Shown in pieces: positions 7,356 to 14,453 of a DNA stretch of 37,759 nucleotides. The notes under the pieces were generated by a model. It was not told the origin of the DNA. It was given only the letters and a program-made list of their open reading frames with translations, and ran no database searches. Position 1 is the first letter of the stretch. Each line of letters opens with the position of its first letter. The stretch covers positions 1 to 37,759 of IMG/VR virus record IMGVR_UViG_3300042923_001781; one strand, written 5' to 3'. The stretch is from a virus. The position numbers and the translations under genes are program-made.

Positions 7356-8013
7356 AGAACGGCGTGTTCGAGATGACCGCGACGTCGACGCCGACAGCGG
7401 TCGCGATGGTCGCCTCGGGGATGCCCGCGGCGCGCAGCTGCGCGACCTGCGCGGCCTGCTCAGGCGTCAGACCACCCGGCACAGCCACCTGAGGCGCGGC
7501 GACCTGCTGCGGCTGCACCGCTGCCGTCGTCGGCACGAACACCGGTCCCTGCGGCGTCGGGGCAGCGGGCATAGCCGCAGGCTGCTGGACAACCTGGGGC
7601 GCCGCGGCGGCGAATGCGGACGTCGGCGGCGTGTACTGCGCCTGGTAGAGCTTCGCCGGGTTCGCCGGGTTCTTCGACGCCGGATCGTTCCCCACGTACG
7701 CGACCGTCAGCACCCCACCCGGCAGGATGTCGGTCGCGTTCGCGTTGCGGATCGCCTCACCGATCGCCCGCTTCATGTTCTTCGACGCGACGTACAGGGT
7801 TCGTTCGCCATCGTCGTTCGGGTCCTGGCGGAGCTCGGTCTGCAGGTCGACGAGGATCTGCATCTTCGGGTCGCCGTTCGGCCAGAAGTCAGGCTCCTGC
7901 GTGCCGTACTTCGTCTGCTGCCGCTCTCTCGGCGCCGCCTTCACGGTGCCGGTCACGGTCGAGCCGATCGTGTCGAACTTGACGCCCTTGCTGGAGGATT
8001 CGAAGAGGGACAT
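7354..8013 (-). CDS. OB-fold-like, putative ssDNA-binding protein
   Basis: This 219-residue protein opens with MSLFESSSKGVKFDTIGSTV and continues with QQTKYGTQEPDFWPNGDPKM and beta-rich stretches up to KLYQAQYTPP near residue 130. This belongs to a family I know in actinophages next to Cas4-like nucleases, sometimes annotated as a ssDNA-binding protein. A Gln/Pro/Ala linker (about 130-185) leads to a small UBA-like helical end (LTPEQAAQVAQLRAAGIPEATI). The ATG at 8013 has an AAGGAAG ribosome site. The single-strand binding role is inferred from length, beta content and neighbours. Confidence 0.7.
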   Translation of the reverse strand: MSLFESSSKGVKFDTIGSTVTGTVKAAPRERQQTKYGTQEPDFWPNGDPKMQILVDLQTELRQDPNDDGERTLYVASKNMKRAIGEAIRNANATDILPGGVLTVAYVGNDPASKNPANPAKLYQAQYTPPTSAFAAAAPQVVQQPAAMPAAPTPQGPVFVPTTAAVQPQQVAAPQVAVPGGLTPEQAAQVAQLRAAGIPEATIATAVGVDVAVISNTPF

Positions 8014-8034
8014 GGGTTGGTCTTCCTTGTCTTG

Positions 8035-9000
8035 TCAGTGGTTGAACAGGTTGGTGACGGGTGCCACCGCGACCGGTGTCGGGGTAGCGGGGACCGGGCG
8101 CTGCGGGGCGGCCGGAGTCTGGTCCTGCATGTCGCAGGTGGGGTGCGTGGTGAACCCGCCGAGGGTGACGATCGGCGACATCGGCTGACCGCACACGGTG
8201 CAGTCCTTCGGCACGGTCGGCCGGATCGGGGTCACCGGCGCCGGCGCGGGCTCGGCTGCCGGCAGGTCCTCGGTGAACAGCGAGCCGCCAGCGGCGCGCG
8301 CCTCCGCGCGCTTCTCCGCACGACACCAGGTGCACCACTGGTCATCGCACAGCGGCGACGCGGCCAAGGCGGCGTTGATGCCGACGACGGTGAGCATCGT
8401 CCACAGCCGGTTCGCCCTCACGAGCGCCTCAGCCGCGAGATGCGGGTTGTAGGGCTCCGACCAGAAGTACGCGCCGGACAGCTCACCGTCACGGGGGAGG
8501 AACGCGATCGCAACATGGCGGCACGGCCCCCACCCGCCATCGTCCGTGAACCCCTTGCCGTACAGGTGCGCCTGCACCCGGTACTGCTGGCTGGGACCGT
8601 GGAGGCGATACTTCGCGAGCTGCTTCGGCCCGACGATCTTGTGGTCGATGACGGTGCCAGTCGGAACGTGGAACAGGTCGGAGTGGCCGGGGACGTCCTG
8701 CCCGCCGATCTGCCCGACGTTCACCTGCCACTCGGTCACCCACTCGACCCGCGTCGTCTCGCCGCCGTTCCGGTTCGCGGCATCGAACCACCGCTCGAGC
8801 TGGTCGTGGACGGCCGTCCCGACCGCGGGCTTCCACGCCGGCCCACGGTCGGGCTCACCGTCGCCGTTGAGCTTGTGGAGGATCCACCGATCACACGGAC
8901 GCCCGATCTCGGACGGCCCGATGCGCTTCTGCAGCGACCGCGGATGCCGAGTGATCCCGTCCTTGATCACCCCGAGGTAGAGGTCCTCCACCGACGTCAC
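8035..9000 (-). CDS. Cas4-like PD-(D/E)XK exonuclease with Fe-S cysteines
   Basis: This 321-residue nuclease has the Cas4/RecB-like core: H65 (TAVHD), D108 (PGHSD), and D119-H-K121 (VIDHKIVG) as the catalytic D-x-K, then a Q-rich helix (QQYRVQAHLYGKG). Cys36 and the late trio C218, C223, C226 (CDDQWCTWC) are placed as in Cas4 and AddB, where they hold a 4Fe-4S cluster. A second Cys set near the C-terminus (CTVCGQPM and a distant HPTC) suggests an added zinc ribbon, separated by a Pro/Ala tail. It likely resects DNA ends for recombination with the OB-like protein and RuvC. The GTG start overlaps the previous stop. Confidence 0.88.
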   Translation of the reverse strand: MTSVEDLYLGVIKDGITRHPRSLQKRIGPSEIGRPCDRWILHKLNGDGEPDRGPAWKPAVGTAVHDQLERWFDAANRNGGETTRVEWVTEWQVNVGQIGGQDVPGHSDLFHVPTGTVIDHKIVGPKQLAKYRLHGPSQQYRVQAHLYGKGFTDDGGWGPCRHVAIAFLPRDGELSGAYFWSEPYNPHLAAEALVRANRLWTMLTVVGINAALAASPLCDDQWCTWCRAEKRAEARAAGGSLFTEDLPAAEPAPAPVTPIRPTVPKDCTVCGQPMSPIVTLGGFTTHPTCDMQDQTPAAPQRPVPATPTPVAVAPVTNLFNH

Positions 9001-9308
9001 AGCCCCAGGCCCTCTCGGATGTCGTCATCGAGGATGGAGTGGTCGCTCGGGGTCTCCGCGTGGTGGAACACACCCTCTCTGCCGAGGAGCCCCACCCGGG
9101 CCCCGTGCTGACCGATGCGCAGCTCGACATCGGACACGAGCCCGGCGAGCATGAGGCGGTTCGTGATGCGCTGCTGCTCGACGAGCGCGAGCGTCGCATG
9201 CACCTGTGCGATCGTCGCGATGGCCGACGTCAGATCGGCCGGGATGTCCGGGCGCTCTGCGGCCTTCACCCACTCGCGCGCTTCCTCGGCTTGGTCGATG
9301 CGGCTCAC
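8997..9308 (-). CDS. Hypothetical helical protein upstream of Cas4-like gene
   Basis: A 103-residue protein starting at the GTG at 9308, which overlaps the upstream stop as GTGA. It is mostly helical: an N-terminal AEEAREWVKAAERP segment and a coiled region with IATIAQVHATLALVEQQRITNRLML. The C-terminus is acidic (DDDIREGLGL). No family is recognised. It sits in the recombination block, translationally coupled on both sides. Confidence 0.65.
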   Translation of the reverse strand: MSRIDQAEEAREWVKAAERPDIPADLTSAIATIAQVHATLALVEQQRITNRLMLAGLVSDVELRIGQHGARVGLLGREGVFHHAETPSDHSILDDDIREGLGL

Positions 9309-9682
9309 TTGACGATCACCGACTTCTTGCCCCGGACCTTGTACCCCTCGAGCGCGGCCGGCGCGAACTCCCGCTTCACCGCATCCGTGCTCAACGACTG
9401 CGCATACAGCGCCGGATACTCCGCCGCCGGGTAATCCAGCTCGATCGCCTTCGTATCCGTCCGCGAGTACTCGCGGATCTCGACCTTCCGGCCAGCGACG
9501 TCGTGCGTGCCCACCTGCCCGCCCACCCACTCGATGAGCTGCGCGTCGATCCGCTCCAGCTCGTCGTTGATGTGCTCCGCGTCGGCTTTCAGAGTGTCGC
9601 GATGCTCGAGGAGACGCTTCGCGATCTCGTCGGACACCGCGGGCTGCGCGGCCGGGATGCCGGCAGGCTCGACGGCGCTCAC
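9305..9682 (-). CDS. Hypothetical coiled-coil protein
   Basis: A 125-residue protein with a helical N-terminal half (about 18-50: DEIAKRLLEHRDTLKADAEH, then DELERIDAQLIEWVG) and a compact C-terminal domain ending YKVRGKKSVIVK. The architecture resembles small phage proteins that accompany recombinases, but I cannot name a family with confidence. The GTG start at 9682 overlaps the preceding stop as GTGA. Confidence 0.65.
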   Translation of the reverse strand: MSAVEPAGIPAAQPAVSDEIAKRLLEHRDTLKADAEHINDELERIDAQLIEWVGGQVGTHDVAGRKVEIREYSRTDTKAIELDYPAAEYPALYAQSLSTDAVKREFAPAALEGYKVRGKKSVIVK

Positions 9683-10092
9683 TGGTCAGCCTCCGCCCCG
9701 GTCAGTTCGAGCGGCCCGTCGTCGTCGACCACCTCGGCGTCGACGACGTCGTCACCGGCTTCAAGCGTCAGCGGGTCCGACACGAGCGGTGCCTCGTCGA
9801 CGTCAGGAAGGTCGAGCGGTTGCTTGCGGTGCCGCATGCGGTCGTCGTGGAGCGACACGAGCAGCGACCGCAGCGCGTCCTCGTCGTCCGGGTTGAACGC
9901 GCCCTCAATGTGGACGATCTCGATGCGCGGCACTCTCACGAAGTCCTCCGTGTCGGTGCAGTCCTTCGTCCGCACGAGCGCGATCACCGGGATCGTGTCC
10001 TGCGACTGGTACGCAGCAATCAGATGCCGCGAGTTCGACTCGAGCCCGTTGGACTCGTGCTCCTTCGGGAGCGTGGATGCGAGCTTGACCAT
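9679..10092 (-). CDS. Hypothetical acidic-tailed protein
   Basis: This 137-residue protein has a globular N-terminal half (IAAYQSQDTIPVIALVRTKD, then FVRVPRIEIVHIEGAF) followed by DDEDALRSLLVSLHDDRMRHRKQ. A strongly acidic disordered tail follows (residues about 98-137, many Asp/Glu). The ATG at 10092 has an AAAGGAGC ribosome site and is only three bases from the RuvC-like stop. No function is recognised. The tail resembles protein-interaction tails of replication accessory proteins. Confidence 0.6.
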   Translation of the reverse strand: MVKLASTLPKEHESNGLESNSRHLIAAYQSQDTIPVIALVRTKDCTDTEDFVRVPRIEIVHIEGAFNPDDEDALRSLLVSLHDDRMRHRKQPLDLPDVDEAPLVSDPLTLEAGDDVVDAEVVDDDGPLELTGAEADQ

Positions 10093-10095
10093 CGG

Positions 10096-10644
10096 TCATG
10101 CTCCTTTCTGTGTCGGTACTGCAAGGGACGGCCAAGCGAGACGCGCGAACGCCTCCTCCTGGCCGGGGGAGTACTCGGGCATGCGGGTCCCCGCCCAGCG
10201 GGCGCCCGCCCACGCGAGGGCGACCGCGTCGCCGACGTTGTCGTCAGGGATCACCGCGCCCGGGAACGCGGCCTTCATCGCCGTCACGACCTCGTCCTTC
10301 GTGGCGCGTCCACTGCCGGTCGCGAGCTTCGCGCGCTGTGCTGGCGCCACCTCCACCACGGGGCCGCGAGCGAGCAGCTGGTCGACGAGGAACCAGTACA
10401 GGGCGATGCGTTCGTTCTGTGCCCCGAACTGCTGCCGCGAATGCGGCACCTCGATCACGGTCACATCGACGCGGGCGGGTATCGGCGCGAGGATGCCCTC
10501 GACCACCCGGCGGATCCGATTGCGTCGCGCCAGCAGGCTCGAGCCGATGTTCGGCGACATGATCCGCCGCGTGAGCACGATCGGGCCATCCAGGATCGCG
10601 ACACCCGTGCACGTCAGTGACGGGTCAACTCCGACGGCGATCAC
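10096..10644 (-). CDS. RuvC-like Holliday junction resolvase
   Basis: This 182-residue protein has the RNase H-like fold of RuvC. The opening VGVDPSLTCTGVAI carries catalytic Asp7, IEVPHSRQQFG supplies the Glu, and a late DDNVGDAVALAWAG carries the final Asp pair. It would resolve four-way junctions from replication or recombination before packaging. The GTG start at 10644 overlaps the stop of the small membrane protein as GTGA. Length matches the family. Confidence 0.88.
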   Translation of the reverse strand: MIAVGVDPSLTCTGVAILDGPIVLTRRIMSPNIGSSLLARRNRIRRVVEGILAPIPARVDVTVIEVPHSRQQFGAQNERIALYWFLVDQLLARGPVVEVAPAQRAKLATGSGRATKDEVVTAMKAAFPGAVIPDDNVGDAVALAWAGARWAGTRMPEYSPGQEEAFARLAWPSLAVPTQKGA

Positions 10645-10838
10645 GGCGTCACCTGCTCGACGATCGCCGCCACCAGCAGGACGACCGGGATGCCGAGCGC
10701 GAAGATCAGCAGACTCAGCACCGCGACGGCGGGCATAGTGACCTGCTGCGCCTCCGCGCGACGCACCCACGGCCGCAACGGTCGCGGGTCCCGGGCGGAC
10801 AGAACACGTGCAGGCAGGGGAACGAATTCGGGGTCCAT
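10641..10838 (-). CDS. Single-TM miniprotein
   Basis: This 65-residue protein starts at the ATG at 10838. The first 34 residues are basic and Pro-rich; about residues 36-60 form one hydrophobic helix (AVAVLSLLIFALGIPVVLLV). The basic-inside rule predicts N-in, C-out. It is one of two tiny membrane genes directly after the Cro/excisionase pair, the typical place for superinfection-exclusion or host-takeover proteins. No family is recognised. Confidence 0.6.
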   Translation of the reverse strand: MDPEFVPLPARVLSARDPRPLRPWVRRAEAQQVTMPAVAVLSLLIFALGIPVVLLVAAIVEQVTP

Positions 10839-10879
10839 GAGAGTCCTCGCTTGTCGGTAGCGGGCTGAACGGGTGCGGG

Positions 10880-11110
10880 TTAGGGACGCCGGGATGCGGA
10901 GCTGGGGGGATCCGCATCCCGGCGCGCCTCGACATGCTCTGAGACCGCGCGTTGGGGCGCACGGGAGCGTCGAGACCAACCGACGGCAAGGACACCTGCT
11001 GGGGACAGGATCCAGATCACGTCGGCGCTGTTGAACCCCGGCGCGAGCGCATACGGGGTCACGAGGATCGCGACGAGCACGATCGCGGCGATGAGGGGGA
11101 GGCGGCGCAT
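10880..11110 (-). CDS. Small membrane protein, early operon
   Basis: This 76-residue protein has two hydrophobic segments in the N-terminal half (about 4-24 and 30-45) and a basic, disordered C-terminal third. The ATG at 11110 overlaps the upstream HTH stop as TGATG; a TTG one codon earlier is also possible. It is expressed early, straight after the Cro-like and excisionase-like genes. Function is unknown. Confidence 0.55.
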   Translation of the reverse strand: MRRLPLIAAIVLVAILVTPYALAPGFNSADVIWILSPAGVLAVGWSRRSRAPQRAVSEHVEARRDADPPSSASRRP

Positions 11111-11349
11111 CAAGCCACCTCGGATCGGGTGGCGACGCGGTACTGCTCAACCCAAGCCTCGACGTCGGCGCGGCGGTACAGGATGACGCGGCCGCGGTCG
11201 CCGGTGGGCTTGAAGTACGGGGGATCGAGACGCTTCTTGCGTCGTGCGAGAAGGATTTCCACGGTCATGCCGGGAAGCAGGTCGCACACCTGCTCAGGGG
11301 AAAGCCAGACGGCCGGCGTGGCCGGTCTGGTCGACGTCGCTGCGGGCAT
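11110..11349 (-). CDS. xis: Excisionase-like HTH protein
   Basis: This 79-residue protein has the HTH_17/AlpA pattern: WLSPEQVCDLLPGMTVEILL for the two helices, then basic RRKKRLDPPYFKPTG and a wing (GRVILYRRADVEAWVEQYR). Such proteins bend DNA at attachment sites or act as regulators. It is the second gene of the leftward operon, directly after the Cro-like gene and about 2.8 kb from the attP-like locus, so it is the best excisionase candidate here. The ATG at 11349 overlaps the Cro-like stop as TGATG. Xis function is inferred. Confidence 0.65.
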   Translation of the reverse strand: MPAATSTRPATPAVWLSPEQVCDLLPGMTVEILLARRKKRLDPPYFKPTGDRGRVILYRRADVEAWVEQYRVATRSEVA

Positions 11350-11585
11350 CACACACCGACCTCGCGACGCGGCTCGGCGAGGTCAGCGAGACTCACGCCG
11401 AGGAACTGCGCCACTGCGTCGATCTCGTCCAGCTTGAACGGAGTGTCTCCGTTCACTCTGCTGTACACCGCGTTGCGGTTCTTCCCAATCACGGGAACGA
11501 GGTCGATTGCGTTTCTGCGCTGTCTGGCCAGCTCGGCGCGGACACCTGCCGCGACCCGCTGCCAGTAGCTGTCGTCTGTCTGCAT
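11349..11585 (-). CDS. Cro-like HTH protein, first early gene
   Basis: This 78-residue protein has a Cro/C1-type HTH: VRAELARQRRNAIDLVPVIG as first helices, NRNAVYSRVNGDTPF with the recognition helix, then LDEIDAVAQFLGVSLADLAEP. It diverges from the repressor gene at 11664, the standard lytic-lysogenic pairing. No ribosome site precedes the ATG at 11585. A promoter candidate (TTGCAA at 11620-11615, TATCGT at 11597-11592, 17-bp spacer) would put the transcript start at the ATG, so translation is probably leaderless. Confidence 0.78.
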   Translation of the reverse strand: MQTDDSYWQRVAAGVRAELARQRRNAIDLVPVIGKNRNAVYSRVNGDTPFKLDEIDAVAQFLGVSLADLAEPRREVGV

Positions 11586-11663
11586 ATGAGGACGATATCC
11601 GTATGCAAGGACGATTGCAAGAACCATGTGGGGCAAATGTCTCTAAACAGGTACAGTTTCCCC
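11586..11663. promoter_or_regulatory. Divergent immunity promoters and operators
   Basis: These 78 bases separate the Cro-like and repressor genes and are AT-richer than their surroundings. A perfect dyad TGCAA-N6-TTGCA lies at 11604-11619. A second, TGCATA...TATGCA, spans 11581-11607 and covers the Cro-like start codon. AGGACGAT occurs twice (11589-11596 and 11608-11615). Rightward, TACAGT at 11652-11657 is a -10 candidate 6 bases before the repressor ATG, again suggesting leaderless mRNA. The TGCA half-sites are the likely operators. Confidence 0.65.
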
Positions 11664-12131
11664 ATGCCATCTGGAACTCAAGGCGAGGCGGCAGGCCTCG
11701 CGAAAGACTTCGCCGCGTACGTCCGCCAGGCGATGCACGACCGGAAATGGTCGATCGCCCAGGTCGCCGCTGGCATCGGCATGTCGAAGAGCTATACCGA
11801 CGTGCGGATCAACGGGGAGAGGGGGTTCACGATCCGCGACTTCGAGCTCTTCGCCAAGATGGTCGGCCTCGAGCCCGAAGAGCTGCTCGTCCGCGTGCAG
11901 CTGCCGGCCGCCGCCGACTACGACGGCAGGCTCGTCCCGGCCTACGAGGTGACCACAACCAAGGGTGACGCGCAGGTGCGTCGCGTCATCGACGCGGACC
12001 CGCCGCTACGCGACAACATCGTCCACGGCCGGTTCGGTGTCCGAGGTTCCACAGAGGATCTGCGAGAGGTCGCCAACGAGTCCATCGACGAAGAGCCGAA
12101 AGGCACCGACGCCGACTTCGACAACGCCTGA
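11664..12131 (+). CDS. Immunity repressor (Xre-type HTH)
   Basis: This 155-residue protein has an HTH at about residues 28-75 (KWSIAQVAAGIGMSKSYTDVRINGERGFT, then FELFAKMVGLEPEELL) and a C-terminal half with no peptidase motif, ending in an acidic tail. It lacks the Ser/Lys autoproteolysis domain of LexA-like repressors. A metallopeptidase gene follows 18 bases later, so removal by ImmA-type cleavage is likely instead. The ATG has no ribosome site and lies 6 bases after a -10-like TACAGT, so it is probably leaderless. Confidence 0.82.
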   Translation: MPSGTQGEAAGLAKDFAAYVRQAMHDRKWSIAQVAAGIGMSKSYTDVRINGERGFTIRDFELFAKMVGLEPEELLVRVQLPAAADYDGRLVPAYEVTTTKGDAQVRRVIDADPPLRDNIVHGRFGVRGSTEDLREVANESIDEEPKGTDADFDNA

Positions 12132-12149
12132 CACCGCGAGGGGGAAACG

Positions 12150-12593
12150 ATGCAGGCACTGCTGCAACTGGCCGACGAGCTCGGCGTACACGTCATCGAG
12201 AAACGGGCACCGCACACCAGCGGGTACCGTGCCGACGAGAAGCTCATCCGGCTCACACCCGGCATGCCCCGGCGTGCCGCACGGTCCGTGCTCGCGCACG
12301 AGATCGGCCACCACGTCCTCGGCCACCGACCCACCGACTTCGGACCCATCCGTGCCCGTCAGGAGCGTGAAGCGAACGAGTGGGCCGCGCAGCACCTCAT
12401 CGACCCGGCCGTCTACGTCGAGGTCGAGAAGCTCCGCGACGGTCACCTGCAGTCCATGGCGCACGACCTCGACGTCGCCGTCGAACTCCTCACCGTGTAC
12501 CGCAGCATGCTCCACCGGCTCGGCGACGCCGTGTACGTGCGCCCCAAGATGGGCGCCGGCCAATGGATGCACCGGTTCGCTGAGACCGGCTGA
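12150..12593 (+). CDS. immA: ImmA/IrrE-family metallopeptidase
   Basis: This 147-residue protein carries the zinc motif HEIGH at residues 50-54 (VLAHEIGHHVLGH) and the downstream EREANEWAAQHLI helix with the third ligand, the layout of ImmA/IrrE peptidases. In ICEBs1 and related elements such enzymes cleave the HTH repressor to trigger induction. Here it follows the repressor in one operon, with a GAGGGGG ribosome site, and precedes the integrase by two bases. It is the probable anti-repressor of this phage. Confidence 0.88.
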   Translation: MQALLQLADELGVHVIEKRAPHTSGYRADEKLIRLTPGMPRRAARSVLAHEIGHHVLGHRPTDFGPIRARQEREANEWAAQHLIDPAVYVEVEKLRDGHLQSMAHDLDVAVELLTVYRSMLHRLGDAVYVRPKMGAGQWMHRFAETG

Positions 12594-12595
12594 CC

Positions 12596-13690
12596 ATGGC
12601 CGGATCCATCACCCCCTACGACACCGCCAGCGGGAAACGGTACCGGGTCCGATACCGGAAACCCAATGGCGCCCAGACCGACAAACGCGGATTCAAGACC
12701 AAACGCGACGCGGAACTGTTCCTCGCCTCCATCACCGTCTCCAAGGCAACCGGCAACTACCTCGACCCCGCCCAGTCGCGCCGCACCGTCGCCGTCCTCG
12801 CCGAACAATGGAAGCGAGGCCGCCTCGCCGGACTCAAGCCCTCATCCCGCGAAGTCATGGAGACCGCGTGGCGGGTGCACGTCGAACCACGCTGGGGCGC
12901 CCGCGCCGCCGGCAGCATCCGCCCATCCGAAGTCGAAGACTGGATCGCCGAACTCGGCCGCACCCGCGGCGCCCAGACCATCCGCCGCGCCGTGTTCGTC
13001 CTCTCCAGCATCCTCACCATCGCGGAACGCGACGGCGTGATCGCGAAGAACCCGACACGTGGCGCGCAGCTGCCCGCCAAGCAACGCAAACCCGCCCGCT
13101 ACCTCACACACCAGCAGGTCGACGAGCTCGCGGCCGCCGCGGTGGAGCAGGGCGACGTCATCCTCACCCTCGCGTACACCGGCCTCCGCTGGGGTGAAGT
13201 CGTCGCGCTCCGCGTCCGCCACCTCGACATGCTCCGCCGCCGCCTGCTCATCGAAGACAACGCCGTCCGCGTCGACGGCATCTACGAACACGGCACACCC
13301 AAGAGCGGACAACGCCGCGAAGTCCCCATGCCACCATTCCTGATCCCCACGCTCGCGCGACTCTGCGAAGGCAAGGGCCGCGACGGGTTCGTGTTCGGTC
13401 CCGGCACCACCCCGATCCCGTACCCGCACTCCACATCAGGCTGGTTCGTTCGCGCCGTCGAACACTGCCAGCACGCCGACCCCGCGTTCCCGACCATCAC
13501 CCCGCACGACCTGCGCCACACCGCCGCTTCCCTCGCCATCAGCGCCGGCGCCAACGTCAAAGTCGTCCAACGAATGCTCGGACACGCATCCGCAGCCATG
13601 ACCCTCGACGTCTACGCCGACCTCTTCGACGACGACCTCGAGACCGTCGCCACCGCGATGAGCAACGCCCGCACCACCGCCCTCGCATGA
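12596..13690 (+). CDS. int: Tyrosine integrase
   Basis: This 364-residue recombinase has an N-terminal AP2-like arm-binding domain (RYRVRYRKPNGAQTDKRGF), a core-binding SAM-like domain (about 65-160) and the catalytic domain. All active-site residues are present: R198 (TGLRWGE), K236, H304-R307 (HDLRH), H330 (LGHAS) and Y340 (LDVYAD). The ATG is two bases after the metallopeptidase stop, so translation is coupled. An arm-binding domain predicts repeated arm sites in attP; such repeats occur at 13937-14189. Repressor, peptidase and integrase are co-transcribed, which fits establishment of lysogeny. Confidence 0.93.
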   Translation: MAGSITPYDTASGKRYRVRYRKPNGAQTDKRGFKTKRDAELFLASITVSKATGNYLDPAQSRRTVAVLAEQWKRGRLAGLKPSSREVMETAWRVHVEPRWGARAAGSIRPSEVEDWIAELGRTRGAQTIRRAVFVLSSILTIAERDGVIAKNPTRGAQLPAKQRKPARYLTHQQVDELAAAAVEQGDVILTLAYTGLRWGEVVALRVRHLDMLRRRLLIEDNAVRVDGIYEHGTPKSGQRREVPMPPFLIPTLARLCEGKGRDGFVFGPGTTPIPYPHSTSGWFVRAVEHCQHADPAFPTITPHDLRHTAASLAISAGANVKVVQRMLGHASAAMTLDVYADLFDDDLETVATAMSNARTTALA

Positions 13691-13767
13691 CACGACACGC
13701 CGACACACAGGCCGCTGCTTGACCCGGTCCCGTTGAACCCCTTTGACTCGAAAGTAGCGACAACCAT

Positions 13768-13802
13768 CGAACGCCCCACCCGCACAGGGACAGGGGCGTT
13801 CG
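13768..13802 (+). terminator. Hairpin after the integrase operon
   Basis: A perfect 10-bp stem CGAACGCCCC/GGGGCGTTCG with a 15-base loop that itself has CCC/GGG pairing, 78 bases after the int stop. No T-run follows, so termination may be weak or Rho-assisted, as is common in Actinobacteria. Confidence 0.5.
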
Positions 13803-13876
13803 CCACGTCAGGGGGGAACGTCGCCGAGACCTGCACACGCCCTTGTCGGTAGGGCGGTGCGTGGACTCAACAGGCC

Positions 13877-13914
13877 GTGGCCGGCCCGCGAGGCACAACG
13901 CCCGGGCCGGCCAC
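13877..13914 (+). terminator. Second hairpin between int and attP region
   Basis: A perfect 12-bp stem (GTGGCCGGCCCG at 13877-13888, CGGGCCGGCCAC at 13903-13914) with a 14-base loop. It is extended by three more pairs (GGC/GCC) beyond one mismatch. Together with the hairpin at 13768 it isolates the repressor-integrase operon from the attP locus and late genes. Confidence 0.5.
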
Positions 13915-14106
13915 AGCCACCAACACCCAGTCAAAACGGTCACCCGAAAACGGGCACCCGACCAAGCACCCGGGTGACCGAAGGTGACCGATATTCGCAA
14001 CGGGTGACCGATCCAAAAGGACCATCGGGCACCCCGAATCACGCAGAAACACAGGGCTCAACACTGTCGGGTGCCCGTGGGTGACCGTTTTTTCCAATTG
14101 GCACAG

Positions 14107-14129
14107 CTCTTTGACTAAGTAACTAAGAG
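14107..14129. other. attP: Candidate attP core
   Basis: Within the AT-rich 90-base gap of the repeat array lies CTCTTTG - nine bases - CTAAGAG. This is an imperfect inverted repeat with 7-bp arms (one mismatch) around a central 9 bp, the size of a tyrosine-recombinase crossover core. It is flanked on the left by five arm-like sites and on the right by one. No tRNA-like 3' end is seen, so the host site cannot be guessed. Confidence 0.45.
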
Positions 14130-14143
14130 ACCCAGTTATACGC
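14111..14143 (+). promoter_or_regulatory. Weak candidate promoter for the pre-terminase genes
   Basis: TTGACT at 14111-14116 is a good -35. TATACG at 14138-14143 is a fair -10, but the spacing of 21 is long. It would read into the gene at 14220. It overlaps the putative attP core, so integration could separate or reshape it. Confidence 0.3.
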
Positions 14144-14219
14144 GCGCAGGGAACGTACAAACCGCGAAGTCGACAAAACGGTCACCCGAGACGTCGGCAA
14201 ACACCCAGTGGAGCGCACC

Positions 14220-14453
14220 ATGGACCACCACCCGCCCGTCGACATCGTCGACCAGCACACCCAGACGACCATCATCGAAGTCGAACGCGACTACTGCGAC
14301 GCCTGCGACATCGACGTCCCCGCCAAGCTCTACGCCAAGCTCCCCAGCGGCAAGACCCTCACATTCTGCCGCCACCACGGCACCGAATACCTTCCCGGCC
14401 TCATCGCCGACGGCGCCACCATCATCGACCACCGCTACCTGGACGAGACATGA
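14220..14453 (+). CDS. DUF7455-like small zinc-binding protein
   Basis: This 77-residue protein has CDACDIDVPAKLYAKLPSGK followed by TFCRHHGTEY and a GATIIDH end. The pattern CxxC...CxxH with a central beta hairpin matches the small DUF7455-type proteins of Actinobacteria and their phages. I chose the ATG at 14220 because GGAG lies 6 bases upstream; a GTG at 14208 is possible. It opens the rightward microgene cluster ahead of the terminase. Function is unknown; a zinc-stabilised fold is likely. Confidence 0.7.
   Translation: MDHHPPVDIVDQHTQTTIIEVERDYCDACDIDVPAKLYAKLPSGKTLTFCRHHGTEYLPGLIADGATIIDHRYLDET

Larger units (their letters stand above)
13937..14189. repeat. GGTGACC-type repeat array (putative integrase arm sites)
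   Basis: In 253 noncoding bases the motif CGGGTGACCG or a close variant occurs six times: reverse at 13937-13946 and 14179-14188; forward at 13971-13980, 13982-13990, 14001-14010 and 14079-14087. Related CGGGTGCCCG-type sites lie at 13951, 14026 and 14068-14077. The outermost copies share a 16-bp direct repeat (13932-13947 and 14174-14189). Position beside int, mixed orientation and a spacing gap over an AT-rich centre all fit the arm-type sites of an L5- or lambda-like attP. Origin iterons or repressor stoperators are alternatives. Confidence 0.6.

Noticed and set aside
13937-14189. Repeat array as a CRISPR or a BstEII-type restriction island
   Set aside because: Spacing is irregular, the motif occurs in both orientations, and there is no methylase or nuclease beside it. 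An integrase arm-site array explains it better.
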